Source of the DNA: Thermatribacter sp964570785
GTDB taxonomy: Bacteria > Atribacterota > Atribacteria > Atribacterales > Thermatribacteraceae
Assembly (NCBI GenBank): GCA_964570785.1
Contig: CAZMZG010000027.1
Span: forward strand, 1 to 21,848
Length of the DNA stretch: 21,848 nt
Direction of reading: 5' to 3'
The notes beneath the pieces were generated by a model. It saw only the letters and a program-made list of their open reading frames with translations, did not search any database and was not told the origin of the DNA. The position numbers and the translations under genes are program-made. Below are positions 8,697 to 16,017 of this stretch, one piece after another. Positions within the stretch are counted from its first letter, which is position 1; every line of letters starts with the position of its first letter.

Positions 8697-9454
8697 TTTT
8701 CTTAGGGTTTATAGTGTTGATTATAATTATCTTTCTCTCTGCCGCCATCAAGGTGGTTAGAGAATATGAACGGGGAGTTATATTCAGATTAGGACGTCTG
8801 GTTGGAGCAAAAGGTCCGGGTATCTTCTTTGTAATCCCTTTAATCGATCAACTGGTAAGAGTTGGTTTGCGGGTAATGACTATGGATGTTCCCAAACAAG
8901 AGCTTATTACCAGGGATAATGTCCCGGTTACAGTAGATGCGGTAGTTTATTTTCGGGTCATGAATGCTGAAGATGCGGTTACTCAGGTGGAAAATTATGT
9001 TATGGCTACTTCCTTAATTTCTCAGACTACCTTAAGAAGTATTGTGGGTCAGTCCGAACTTGACGAACTTCTTACTCGTCGAGACAAAATTAACGAGGCT
9101 TTGCAAAAAATAATTGATGAGAAAACTAACCCCTGGGGAATAAAAGTTTCGGCTGTGGAGATTAAAGAAGTAGTTCTTCCTGAGGAGCTAAAAAGAGCTA
9201 TGGCTCGTCAGGCTGAGACAGAGCGTGAGCGCAGAGCCAAGATCATTAATGCAGAAGGAGAATACCAGGCTTCGGAGAAACTTGCCGAAGCGGCTAAAAT
9301 CATATCTCAGAACCCGATTGCTATTCAACTGCGTTATCTTCAAACGCTCAATGATATCGCGGCCGAGAACGCAACTACGGTCGTGTTTCCATTGCCAATG
9401 GAAATAGTCAGGGCCTTTAGCGTGCTGGCAGGAGACACTAAGAAAGAGAGTTAA
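8693..9454 (+). CDS. Stomatin/slipin-type SPFH (band 7) membrane protein
   Basis: A 253-residue protein with an N-terminal membrane segment (residues 2-18), an SPFH/band-7 domain (about 20-190; YERGVIFRLGRLVGAKGPGI, VPVTVDAVVYFRV, SELDELLTRRDKI) and an alanine/glutamate-rich coiled coil (about 185-225). It ends in the C-terminal TTVVFPLPMEIV typical of prokaryotic stomatins. Such proteins form large ring oligomers on the membrane and pair with NfeD. The ATG overlaps the nfeD stop (ATGA) with GGAGGG 8 bases upstream. The 3' end meets the convergent flavin reductase gene with a 4-base overlap and no visible terminator between them. Confidence 0.95.
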   Translation: MIFLGFIVLIIIIFLSAAIKVVREYERGVIFRLGRLVGAKGPGIFFVIPLIDQLVRVGLRVMTMDVPKQELITRDNVPVTVDAVVYFRVMNAEDAVTQVENYVMATSLISQTTLRSIVGQSELDELLTRRDKINEALQKIIDEKTNPWGIKVSAVEIKEVVLPEELKRAMARQAETERERRAKIINAEGEYQASEKLAEAAKIISQNPIAIQLRYLQTLNDIAAENATTVVFPLPMEIVRAFSVLAGDTKKES

Positions 9455-9960
9455 ATCTTGAGCTCGGCTTTGATGATTTCTCCAAAATAGATGTGATGAA
9501 AATCCCCTTGAGGATAGTATTCCTGGATTATGGGTTGGGGGAAAGCAGCAGGATCGACCTTTGTTTCCTGGATTACCTGACAGAATAAAGCCCCTGTGCA
9601 TTCTTTGATTGAAGGAGTTGGAAAATCTTCATGGTGGCGGAGAGTGAAACCCACCTTTTTAAACTTATTTTCTTCTCGCCCGGAAACACTGCCACAGAGT
9701 TGAATGGTTCTCTGCATATCCTCGGTGGGAAGTGCTACAACAAAAAAAGAAGTCTCCTTTAGTTTCTCAAAGGTAAATCGGGAAGGGCGCACCAGTACGG
9801 TAGTCACGGCTCTTCCCCATACCCTTCCGGTTTGTATCCATCCTATGGTCATAACGTTGCTTTTTTCTCCCTCGCCCGTGATCAAAAAGAGACCCCCTAC
9901 TTTTTCTATTGAAGCTGGGATTCGAGAGGCAACTTCAGTCCAGTCAACTTTTTTCCACAT
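9451..9960 (-). CDS. Flavin reductase-like, FMN-binding split-barrel protein
   Basis: A 169-residue protein of the flavin reductase-like domain family. Recognisable features are NVMTIGW (about residues 35-41), VRPSRFTFEKLKET (about 57-70), FFVVALP and a SGREENKFKKVGF segment typical of FMN-binding split barrels of anaerobes and archaea. These proteins bind FMN and use NAD(P)H or other donors to reduce flavin or an attached acceptor; the partner is unknown here. The ATG has AAGGAGAT upstream. The gene converges on the stomatin gene with a 4-base overlap. It diverges from the SPL-family gene, sharing a short AT-rich intergenic region. Confidence 0.88.
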   Translation of the reverse strand: MWKKVDWTEVASRIPASIEKVGGLFLITGEGEKSNVMTIGWIQTGRVWGRAVTTVLVRPSRFTFEKLKETSFFVVALPTEDMQRTIQLCGSVSGREENKFKKVGFTLRHHEDFPTPSIKECTGALFCQVIQETKVDPAAFPQPIIQEYYPQGDFHHIYFGEIIKAELKI

Positions 9961-9990
9961 TCAAATCATCTCCTTTTGTTTTGATGTCTT

Positions 9991-10000
9991 TATAATTATA
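9991..10000. promoter_or_regulatory. Palindromic -10 element between flavin reductase and SPL-family genes
   Basis: TATAATTATA is a perfect palindrome, so it presents a consensus TATAAT on both strands. It lies about 31 bases from the flavin reductase ATG (9960) and about 50 bases from the SPL-family start. I see no good -35 hexamer at 16-18 bases on either strand, so this call rests on the -10 only. Confidence 0.4.
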
Positions 10001-10035
10001 TCAGGTCGATATTTTAGTCTGTTTGTGATTTATCC

Positions 10036-10041
10036 GGGAGG
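10036..10041 (+). promoter_or_regulatory. Ribosome binding site of the SPL-family gene (start-deciding)
   Basis: GGGAGG lies 14 bases before the GTG at 10056, which is long, and 8 bases before an in-frame CTG at 10050, which is ideal. The true start is therefore either GTG 10056 or, two codons earlier, CTG 10050. Confidence 0.5.
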
Positions 10042-10055
10042 CGTTCAAGCTGCGA

Positions 10056-10931
10056 GTGGTAAAACCTTTTGATCCTTGGAGAGGTAAGTTGTGTACCTGC
10101 CCTCCTAAATTTACTCTTAACCCTTACACGGGTTGCGAACACGCCTGTCTTTATTGCTATATAACTGCTTTTATACCCCAAGCTTTCCATGTTAGAGAAA
10201 AAAAAGACCTTCTTAGGAAGGTTTATCGGGATTTACAGAGTTTTCCAAAAGGAAGCTATCTCACGCTGAGCAATTCTTCTGATCCCTATCCTTCTTTGGA
10301 AAAAGACCTCAAGCTTACCCGGCAAATTCTGAGCTGGTGTTCAGAATTTGGAATCCCAGTACTCGTTCTCACCAAATCTTCCCTGGTTTGCAGGGATGTG
10401 GATGTGTTGTTCACTATGCGTTCGGCAGTAAGCATAACTTTGACTACGCCCTGCGATGAGGTAGCTCATAAACTTGAGCCTGGTGCACCTCTACCTCGGG
10501 AGCGCAAAAGAGCAATAATTGAGCTTGCCAGAAATGGTATTCCGGTTATCTTGCGTTTAGATCCCATCATACCGGGGGTCAATGATAACCCTAAACAATG
10601 GAAGCAGCTAATTGAAGAAGTTTCACCTTTTATTGTACAGGTGGTTTCTTCTACTTATAAGCTGCGTGCCGATTCGTGGAAGAGAATTACCCAGGCTTTT
10701 AGTTCGGCGAGACGCTACAGGAATGATTACTGCGAGAAACGTGGTAACAGCTTGTATCTTCGCAAGGAAATTCGTGAACATATAATAGGCTCTCTTAGGG
10801 AACTGGTTGCCAGCTATAATTTGCCTTTTTCAAGTTGTCGTGAAGGGTTTGTTGCCTGGAACGACCTGATTTGTGATGGAAGCTATTTTTTGAACAGCCA
10901 AAATCAATCCAGAAAGTCTTCTGGAAGATAA
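10056..10931 (+). CDS. Radical SAM enzyme, spore-photoproduct-lyase-like (SPL) family
   Basis: A 291-residue radical SAM protein with the cluster motif Cys27-x3-Cys31-x2-Cys34 (GCEHACLYCY). The LSNSSDPYPSLE and TKSSLV strands and the RLDPIIPGVND motif follow; this set marks the SPL-like/Rv2578c group. A CxC pair precedes the cluster at residues 13 and 15. True spore photoproduct lyases repair a thymine dimer in spores, but most non-sporulating members of this group have no known substrate, and nothing here indicates sporulation. The start is uncertain (GTG 10056 or CTG 10050). The 3' end overlaps the last 28 bases of the convergent HD-GYP gene. Confidence 0.88.
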   Translation: MVKPFDPWRGKLCTCPPKFTLNPYTGCEHACLYCYITAFIPQAFHVREKKDLLRKVYRDLQSFPKGSYLTLSNSSDPYPSLEKDLKLTRQILSWCSEFGIPVLVLTKSSLVCRDVDVLFTMRSAVSITLTTPCDEVAHKLEPGAPLPRERKRAIIELARNGIPVILRLDPIIPGVNDNPKQWKQLIEEVSPFIVQVVSSTYKLRADSWKRITQAFSSARRYRNDYCEKRGNSLYLRKEIREHIIGSLRELVASYNLPFSSCREGFVAWNDLICDGSYFLNSQNQSRKSSGR

Positions 10932-12031
10932 ATTTCTTCTTCTGTATTTGAGGATGATGGTGGTGGTGATTCTTCGGGGCGACCCACAATTGAAACCGTG
11001 AGTTCACTCATCAAATCCAGGTCTCGGGGTGTATCCAGTTCTCTTCCTTCTTGATCTCTGATTACTCTTACTACTGGACGGATAGGCAGACCTTCGTTCA
11101 GCTTTATTACTACAGCTATTTCTCCAGTAGAGAGCTTTACAGTTTCTCCCACCGGGTAAGGGGCTATGTGTCTCACCATGGTGGTGACCACTTGGAGATC
11201 AAAAAGCCTGCCAGCATTACCCATCAAGTATTCCAGAGCTTCTGAATAAGAAAAACGCTTGCGGTAAGGCCGGTCCACAGTTAGCGCATCATACACATCT
11301 GCACAGGCACAAATTCGAGAAAGGAGATGAATTTCCTCTCCTGAGAGGCCGTAGGGATAACCACTGCCGTTCATTCTCTCGTGGTGCTGAAGGGCGATAA
11401 CCGAAGCTAGAAAATCGTACTCTGCATGCTTTTGGATAATTTCTCTACTCCACACAGGGTGCATGCGAATGATTTTACGTTCCTCCTCAGTTAGAAGACT
11501 TTTTTTGTGAAAGATCTCGGGTGGGAATCGAATTTTCCCAACATCGTGCAAAAGGGTTCCTAAGGCAAGCTTTTTGAGCTGGAGGTAGCTCAGATTCTGG
11601 AACTTCCCGATCATTAAGCTAATCACAGTCACGTTTACCGAATGAACAAATAGAGCGTCGCTTTTGCTTCCCAGCTGTACCAGATAGAATATAACTCCGG
11701 GGTAGTTAAGCACTTCATCTATTAATTCCTGGATCACACTTTGAATTTTTTGGTAGCCATTTGTTTCTCCTCTCTGAAGCCTTTTTAGCGATTCATGAAA
11801 AATCTTTTGCACTTTTCTTTTGGTTTCTAAAGTGACAGGTTCTTCTACTGTAATATCTTCAAAAAACTCGTGTTCAATGAATACGGACTCAAAGCCCAGT
11901 TCAAAGAGCCTTCGGATATAACTTTCAGTAAGCACAACTCCTTTATTAAGGAGGATAGAACCGTCTTCGCGAAATACTGGATAAGCTATTTTCATGCCTG
12001 GACGCAAATCTTCAACCCTGACTCGAATCAT
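10904..12031 (-). CDS. HD-GYP domain protein, predicted c-di-GMP phosphodiesterase (second copy)
   Basis: A 375-residue protein. It has an N-terminal domain common before HD-GYP modules (LRPGMKIAYPVFREDGSILL), a helical linker, an HD-GYP domain with LLHDVGKIRFP, the MHPVWS histidine and HHERMNGSGYP, and a small C-terminal beta domain (GETVKLSTGEIAVVIKLNEG). All metal-ligand motifs and the GYP signature are intact, so hydrolysis of cyclic di-GMP is likely. ATG 12031 is chosen because GGGAGGAAG lies upstream; an earlier ATG at 12064 lacks a ribosome site. The start overlaps the end of the preceding HD-GYP gene by 20 bases. The C-terminal 138 or so residues, from IALQHHERM to TVSIV, are identical to those of that gene at DNA level, whereas the N-terminal halves are only moderately alike. 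It ends in a serine/proline-rich acidic tail. Confidence 0.92.
   Translation of the reverse strand: MIRVRVEDLRPGMKIAYPVFREDGSILLNKGVVLTESYIRRLFELGFESVFIEHEFFEDITVEEPVTLETKRKVQKIFHESLKRLQRGETNGYQKIQSVIQELIDEVLNYPGVIFYLVQLGSKSDALFVHSVNVTVISLMIGKFQNLSYLQLKKLALGTLLHDVGKIRFPPEIFHKKSLLTEEERKIIRMHPVWSREIIQKHAEYDFLASVIALQHHERMNGSGYPYGLSGEEIHLLSRICACADVYDALTVDRPYRKRFSYSEALEYLMGNAGRLFDLQVVTTMVRHIAPYPVGETVKLSTGEIAVVIKLNEGLPIRPVVRVIRDQEGRELDTPRDLDLMSELTVSIVGRPEESPPPSSSNTEEEIYLPEDFLD
10984..11398 (-). repeat. 415-bp direct repeat, copy A (within the downstream HD-GYP gene)
   Basis: This tract matches 12098-12512 base for base over 415 bases by my line-by-line reading, at an offset of 1114. It covers the second half of the HD-GYP domain and the C-terminal beta domain. 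Flanking sequence on both sides is clearly diverged. Confidence 0.93.
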
Positions 12032-13145
12032 ACGTGGTTGCTTCCTCCCAGAACCTGGTTTCATCGGGAACGGGTTCTGAACTTGCTTCTACAGATTCCA
12101 CAATTGAAACCGTGAGTTCACTCATCAAATCCAGGTCTCGGGGTGTATCCAGTTCTCTTCCTTCTTGATCTCTGATTACTCTTACTACTGGACGGATAGG
12201 CAGACCTTCGTTCAGCTTTATTACTACAGCTATTTCTCCAGTAGAGAGCTTTACAGTTTCTCCCACCGGGTAAGGGGCTATGTGTCTCACCATGGTGGTG
12301 ACCACTTGGAGATCAAAAAGCCTGCCAGCATTACCCATCAAGTATTCCAGAGCTTCTGAATAAGAAAAACGCTTGCGGTAAGGCCGGTCCACAGTTAGCG
12401 CATCATACACATCTGCACAGGCACAAATTCGAGAAAGGAGATGAATTTCCTCTCCTGAGAGGCCGTAGGGATAACCACTGCCGTTCATTCTCTCGTGGTG
12501 CTGAAGGGCGATTTTTATGGCTGTAGTGTTTTCTGGAATCTTTTCCATCATAAGTTCAGCCGCCCATCCTGGATGTTGCTTAATTATTTCCCAATCCTCA
12601 GCATCCAGTTTCCCCGGCTTATTGAGGATTTCAAGGGGTACTTTGATTTTCCCCAGGTCGTGCATCAGACTGCCCAATGCCAGGGTACGCAAAGTATCGA
12701 TAGGCAGTTTGAAAAATTTACCTATAAAAGCTGATAAGGTGGCCACGTTAACTGAATGGGCAAAAACCGAGTCATCGTATTTGCGCAGCTGTACCAGGCT
12801 GATGACTGATTTCTTGGAATTAAGGACTTCTTCTATTATTGAATTTACAGCTTCTTTTAAGGGCTGGACTGATTTTTCTTTGCCTTTGATGACTTTGTAG
12901 AAAGTTTCATGTACTGTTTGTAGCACTTTTCTCTTGGTCTCTTGAGATAATATTTCTTCTGGGTCTACATTTTTAAATCGTTCATCTTTTATGTATATAT
13001 AGTCAAAATTCAGCTCTTTGAGTTTGTTGATAAGCTTTTCGGTAAGTACAATGTTTTCTTTAAGCAGCACCACGCCGTTTTCATGAAGAATGGGGTATGC
13101 AGTAACCATACCGGGACGAAGTCTACTGACGTGTATTTTTAGCAT
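12012..13145 (-). CDS. HD-GYP domain protein, predicted c-di-GMP phosphodiesterase (first copy)
   Basis: A 377-residue protein with the same plan as its downstream neighbour: an N-terminal LRPGMVTAYPILHENGVVLL domain (residues 9-28), a linker, and the HD-GYP domain. The HD-GYP residues are His130, His162-Asp163 (MHDLGK), His191 (KQHPGW), His216-His217 and GYP at 224-226, followed by Asp245 (CACADVYDAL). The canonical set of metal ligands is present, so it is predicted to hydrolyse cyclic di-GMP. No membrane segment or signal peptide is seen, so it is probably cytoplasmic. The ATG has AAGGAGG at a 6-base spacing. It is the first gene of a two-gene operon with the other HD-GYP copy (20-base overlap) and is divergent from the large SPFH operon. 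Confidence 0.94.
   Translation of the reverse strand: MLKIHVSRLRPGMVTAYPILHENGVVLLKENIVLTEKLINKLKELNFDYIYIKDERFKNVDPEEILSQETKRKVLQTVHETFYKVIKGKEKSVQPLKEAVNSIIEEVLNSKKSVISLVQLRKYDDSVFAHSVNVATLSAFIGKFFKLPIDTLRTLALGSLMHDLGKIKVPLEILNKPGKLDAEDWEIIKQHPGWAAELMMEKIPENTTAIKIALQHHERMNGSGYPYGLSGEEIHLLSRICACADVYDALTVDRPYRKRFSYSEALEYLMGNAGRLFDLQVVTTMVRHIAPYPVGETVKLSTGEIAVVIKLNEGLPIRPVVRVIRDQEGRELDTPRDLDLMSELTVSIVESVEASSEPVPDETRFWEEATTYDSSQG
12098..12512 (-). repeat. 415-bp direct repeat, copy B (within the upstream HD-GYP gene)
   Basis: Second copy of the identical tract at 10984-11398. On the minus strand it begins at the codons for IALQHHERM and ends at the codons for TVSIV, after which the two genes differ completely. 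Confidence 0.93.
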
Positions 13146-13200
13146 TATTTCCTCCTTGACACAGTTTGTGAATTTTCTGTGTTTTTCATTACCAATGTGG

Positions 13201-13229
13201 TTGCTTTAAAAAGCTGTTTTTATTATACT
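13201..13229 (+). promoter_or_regulatory. Sigma70-type promoter for the SPFH/peptidase operon
   Basis: TTGCTT (13201-13206), a 17-base spacer, then TATACT (13224-13229). Transcription would start near 13236, about 43 bases before the TTG start of the first operon gene. I found no other convincing promoter before 21534. Confidence 0.6.
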
Positions 13230-13250
13230 CGCAAAAAAAGCTAATGGTAA
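13222..13250 (-). promoter_or_regulatory. Sigma70-type promoter for the HD-GYP pair
   Basis: On the minus strand TTACCA (13250-13245), a 17-base spacer, then a perfect TATAAT (13227-13222). It lies about 77 bases before the ATG at 13145 and overlaps the -10 of the rightward promoter. Confidence 0.6.
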
Positions 13251-13278
13251 AGCATTAAGTGTAAAAGAGGGGACTTCT

Positions 13279-14118
13279 TTGAAAGAGCTACAAATTCCAG
13301 TGTATTGCGTTCCTACTCTTGGCTGGAGTTGGTACGATGAAGGGGCTTGGGTTGCTCATACGGGTCTCAGAGTAACCGACCTGGGGTTTAGGGCTAAAAA
13401 AGCGAAACCTCCGCTTTTTATTTCTTTTGAGGTGTACATGCCGCCGGTTTTACACCCCCTTTCTGAGGGAGAAATCGAGGGAATTGCAACTGCTTTTGAA
13501 GAAACTGTTTATAGCTATCTCATGCAACTCAGGTTTTACGAATCTCTCGCTCGCAATTATCGCTATATGTTCTCTCTTTGCTTGTTTGCCTATATTATAG
13601 GACTCTTCAGTGTAAATACCTGGTGGTTTATATGGTTTCGACAACCCTATCTGGCTCTGGCTGGCTTGGATAACTGGTTCAAGAGACGCAAGGCGAAGGT
13701 TCTGGAGGAAGGAGTTAGATTTCGGGTTACAGTGGGCGAGGATCCGCGAAGGAAGAGACTGATCGAGGAAGTTTATAGCCGGTTTAAGAAATTTGAGCGG
13801 CTTTCCAAAAGGGATTTTGTGGAAATAGTGACCTATTTGCGCAAAAAACAGAGAGCGGAACCTTTGTGTTTGGAACTGATAAAGGTTTTTGAAGACATTC
13901 TAACAATGGAGAAGGAAGACAGTTTTATATTGCAAAGAATGGCTTATACTTTTTCGAAGAAAGTTTCTCGGTTTTTCCTTGGAGACTTGTTATTGATTCC
14001 CCAGTTGTTACCTCCGAGGCTTCTTTGCCAGATAAGAGACCTTAATTTTGATATCTCTTTTTTGATAGGTGAAGGTAATGCCCAGGGTCAATCTTTACAG
14101 GCTGTTCAACAAATCTGA
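13279..14118 (+). CDS. Unrecognised protein with one predicted membrane segment
   Basis: I do not recognise this 279-residue protein. It starts at a TTG preceded by AGAGGGG at a suitable distance. The N-terminal part is a probable soluble beta-rich stretch (VPTLGWSWYDEGAWVAHTGL, then PPLFISFEVYMPPV). A strongly hydrophobic aromatic helix runs from about residue 97 to 120, followed by a basic stretch (WFKRRKAK). The second half is charged and helical (PRRKRLIEEVYSRFKKFERL). The order basic/proline strand, amphipathic helix, aromatic membrane helix and charged helices resembles the N-terminal 250 residues of the 737-residue SPFH-like protein in the same operon, which hints at paralogy. It is the first gene of the operon and overlaps the next gene by 41 bases. 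Its role is unknown; membrane association is the only supported prediction. Confidence 0.75.
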   Translation: MKELQIPVYCVPTLGWSWYDEGAWVAHTGLRVTDLGFRAKKAKPPLFISFEVYMPPVLHPLSEGEIEGIATAFEETVYSYLMQLRFYESLARNYRYMFSLCLFAYIIGLFSVNTWWFIWFRQPYLALAGLDNWFKRRKAKVLEEGVRFRVTVGEDPRRKRLIEEVYSRFKKFERLSKRDFVEIVTYLRKKQRAEPLCLELIKVFEDILTMEKEDSFILQRMAYTFSKKVSRFFLGDLLLIPQLLPPRLLCQIRDLNFDISFLIGEGNAQGQSLQAVQQI

Positions 14119-14860
14119 TTATACACTTGTCTCTCCTCGTAATCCGTTTTTTGCTGAAGAGAGATTTAGTCGTTACTGGAGGATATCTGAAGGCGAAAGA
14201 CTGGAAATTATTCTTCAAGTGGGTGAAAAAAGCGAGGTAGAAAATCTTTTTGCAGCTTCTTCGCTGCTCGAAGTTACCTCTGAGAAAGGAGAACTGGAAA
14301 TCAAGCCTTCTCAGGAGCGAAAGGAGTTTTTGGCGTACCTTAAAAAGGGCTTTTTTGATACTCTCCTCAAAGAAGATACTTTCCTCCTCGAGGATGAAAA
14401 AAATCGCAATATTTTTTATCATTTCAAACGCTTTCGTCCTGGGGGATTTTATGGAGTTCTGCATAAGTTGTTCCCTATTGTTTTTATTATGCATGGTATT
14501 CCTGGTTTTCAACCTATGACCTGGGACATGCTTGTGGGTGACCCTTATTTTGAAGAAAGAAACCTGGAAGAACTTCAAAAGCACTATACTCGTTTGCAGT
14601 GGGGCATAGATGAGTTTTTTTCTGAAGTTAAGCTTAAGGTAGTTGAGAATTTAGCGTTGGCTGCTTTGAACAAGCTGGTTGCTGAAAATCCCGAAGATGG
14701 GTTTGTGAAGGCATATCATCTCTGTTCCAGGTTGGGTTTGGGTTTTTTACGAGACTTTTACTGGCCAGCCACTCAGGCAACAGAAGAAAGTGAGTGGACC
14801 AAGTTTATGAGACCCCCAATGCCTCTTTTTCCCTGGAGAAAGGACGGCGACAAATCTTGA
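14078..14860 (+). CDS. Unrecognised protein in the SPFH/peptidase operon
   Basis: A 260-residue protein that I cannot assign to a family. I choose ATG 14078, with AGGTGA 5 bases upstream, over the in-frame GTG 14069. The N-terminus (MPRVNLYRLFNKSDYTLVSP) is followed by a mixed charged region, a moderately hydrophobic segment (VLHKLFPIVFIMHGIPGF, about residues 127-145) that is probably too polar for a firm membrane call, and a C-terminal helical half. No signal peptide, metal motif or nucleotide motif is visible. The phrase YTLVSPRNPF resembles RTLVVPRNRL near the start of the 737-residue SPFH-like protein, which is weak evidence of a shared module. It overlaps its neighbours on both sides, so its product probably works with theirs. 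Confidence 0.72.
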   Translation: MPRVNLYRLFNKSDYTLVSPRNPFFAEERFSRYWRISEGERLEIILQVGEKSEVENLFAASSLLEVTSEKGELEIKPSQERKEFLAYLKKGFFDTLLKEDTFLLEDEKNRNIFYHFKRFRPGGFYGVLHKLFPIVFIMHGIPGFQPMTWDMLVGDPYFEERNLEELQKHYTRLQWGIDEFFSEVKLKVVENLALAALNKLVAENPEDGFVKAYHLCSRLGLGFLRDFYWPATQATEESEWTKFMRPPMPLFPWRKDGDKS

Positions 14861-16017
14861 CCAGTAAGGTGATTGCTAATTTTCTTGACGAGGAATTGAT
14901 AAGTTACGACTCTGCTCTGGGATACCTGAGCTGGCTTGACCTTGAGTACCCCCAGCTTCTTGAAAAAGTCCAGCGAAAAGTAAATGAAATGGAGTGGCCT
15001 TCTAACCTGACCGTCAGGATGTCTTTTGTGGAAGACGAGAGCGGACCGTTTTTGACTTCGCTGGGTAATAAAATCCCAGTTCTTGAGATTGGCAATCCTT
15101 CTCGACAGAGCCAGTGCTTGGTATTTGAAGCGACCTGTCACGGTGGAGAAAGACTGCACTCTGTTACTCTTTTTGCAGCTTTCTTTTCACTCTTGCAAAA
15201 TTCCTGGAGATTGCGAGAACTTTTAGAATCAAGCTTCATTGGGTTTTTGCCGATAGTTGATCCTGACGGCTGGATTAAAGAAACCCGTGCCTACGTTGAT
15301 AGAAGCGGAGAAGAGGTTCACAACCCGGTGGTTGTGAGCTTAAGGCATATTAGGAACATGTTCGGATGGGAAGATGCCAATGCAGCTTTTGGGAGAAAGC
15401 TGGGATCGATCCGTAGTCGCAGGGCTAAGGCGATTCAAGGGTATATCCTGAGAAGATTCAGCCCTCTTCAAGTTTTTTCAAGCCTTCATGAAACGGTAAT
15501 GCTGGGAAGCGAACTGTTTTACAGAAATGCTGGGATTATGATTTTACTTCATGATTACTTTACGCAAGAAGAGAAAGACTTACTTGTTCACCTGCGTTAT
15601 CCCCTGGGTCTATTTCAGAAAGGCGAGGTTTTTCTGAGAAAGAGGTTTCCTTTTCGCTTTCCCAAGTACCGAGAAGAATTTTTGTTCAATCATCCCCTTT
15701 TTGCAAAAGCCCTTTCTATTAGGAATTTTATAAAAAAGCGGGGCTTTGCGATTTTTCAGGATAAATTTGAAGCGGCATTGAAAGAACTGCCTTTCTACGT
15801 GGAGAGGGATTTGCCTCTTGCTGAAGGTATTTACCTGCCTGGCCCTTTTTTCTGGAAAACTGGCACTGCTCTTGCTCCCGATTTCTTTCAAAAGATGACC
15901 GGATGTTGTGGAAGAACCATCGAAACTTTTACCCAATCCCGTGAGGAAAGGTTGATGCAAGGTTTGGCTTTTGTTGAGGCTACTCTCAGAGTGGAAATAC
16001 GAGGTGAGCGCTTTTAG
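14794..16017 (+). CDS. M14-like zinc metallocarboxypeptidase family protein
   Basis: A 407-residue protein with the signature of M14 peptidases. The zinc motif HxxE is at His116-Gly-Gly-Glu119 (ATCHGGERLHS). Next comes VDPDGW (155-160), in the place of the usual NPDG, and a third likely zinc ligand His232 (FSSLHET). Glu377 in GRTIETFT is the likely catalytic glutamate. The usual substrate-binding DxNRNF is replaced by DANAAF (194-199): the asparagine remains but the arginine is lost, so specificity may differ from that of a normal carboxypeptidase. No signal peptide is seen, suggesting a cytoplasmic location unless the protein is carried by membrane partners. The start is uncertain: GTG 14794 overlaps the upstream gene by 67 bases with a weak ribosome site, while TTG 14857 overlaps the upstream stop (TTGA) and would give 386 residues with all motifs retained. 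Its stop overlaps the next start by one base. Confidence 0.8.
   Translation: MDQVYETPNASFSLEKGRRQILTSKVIANFLDEELISYDSALGYLSWLDLEYPQLLEKVQRKVNEMEWPSNLTVRMSFVEDESGPFLTSLGNKIPVLEIGNPSRQSQCLVFEATCHGGERLHSVTLFAAFFSLLQNSWRLRELLESSFIGFLPIVDPDGWIKETRAYVDRSGEEVHNPVVVSLRHIRNMFGWEDANAAFGRKLGSIRSRRAKAIQGYILRRFSPLQVFSSLHETVMLGSELFYRNAGIMILLHDYFTQEEKDLLVHLRYPLGLFQKGEVFLRKRFPFRFPKYREEFLFNHPLFAKALSIRNFIKKRGFAIFQDKFEAALKELPFYVERDLPLAEGIYLPGPFFWKTGTALAPDFFQKMTGCCGRTIETFTQSREERLMQGLAFVEATLRVEIRGERF

Noticed and set aside
10984..12512. Insertion sequence or mobile repeat as the explanation for the 415-bp duplicate
   Set aside because: The tract is wholly coding for the HD-GYP domain, has no terminal inverted repeats, target duplications or transposase, and lies in frame at the same place in two paralogous genes.
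14042..14584. 180-residue minus-strand open frame
   Set aside because: Antisense to the 260-residue operon gene; lysine/phenylalanine-rich shadow without a ribosome site. The plus-strand gene fits the tightly packed operon.
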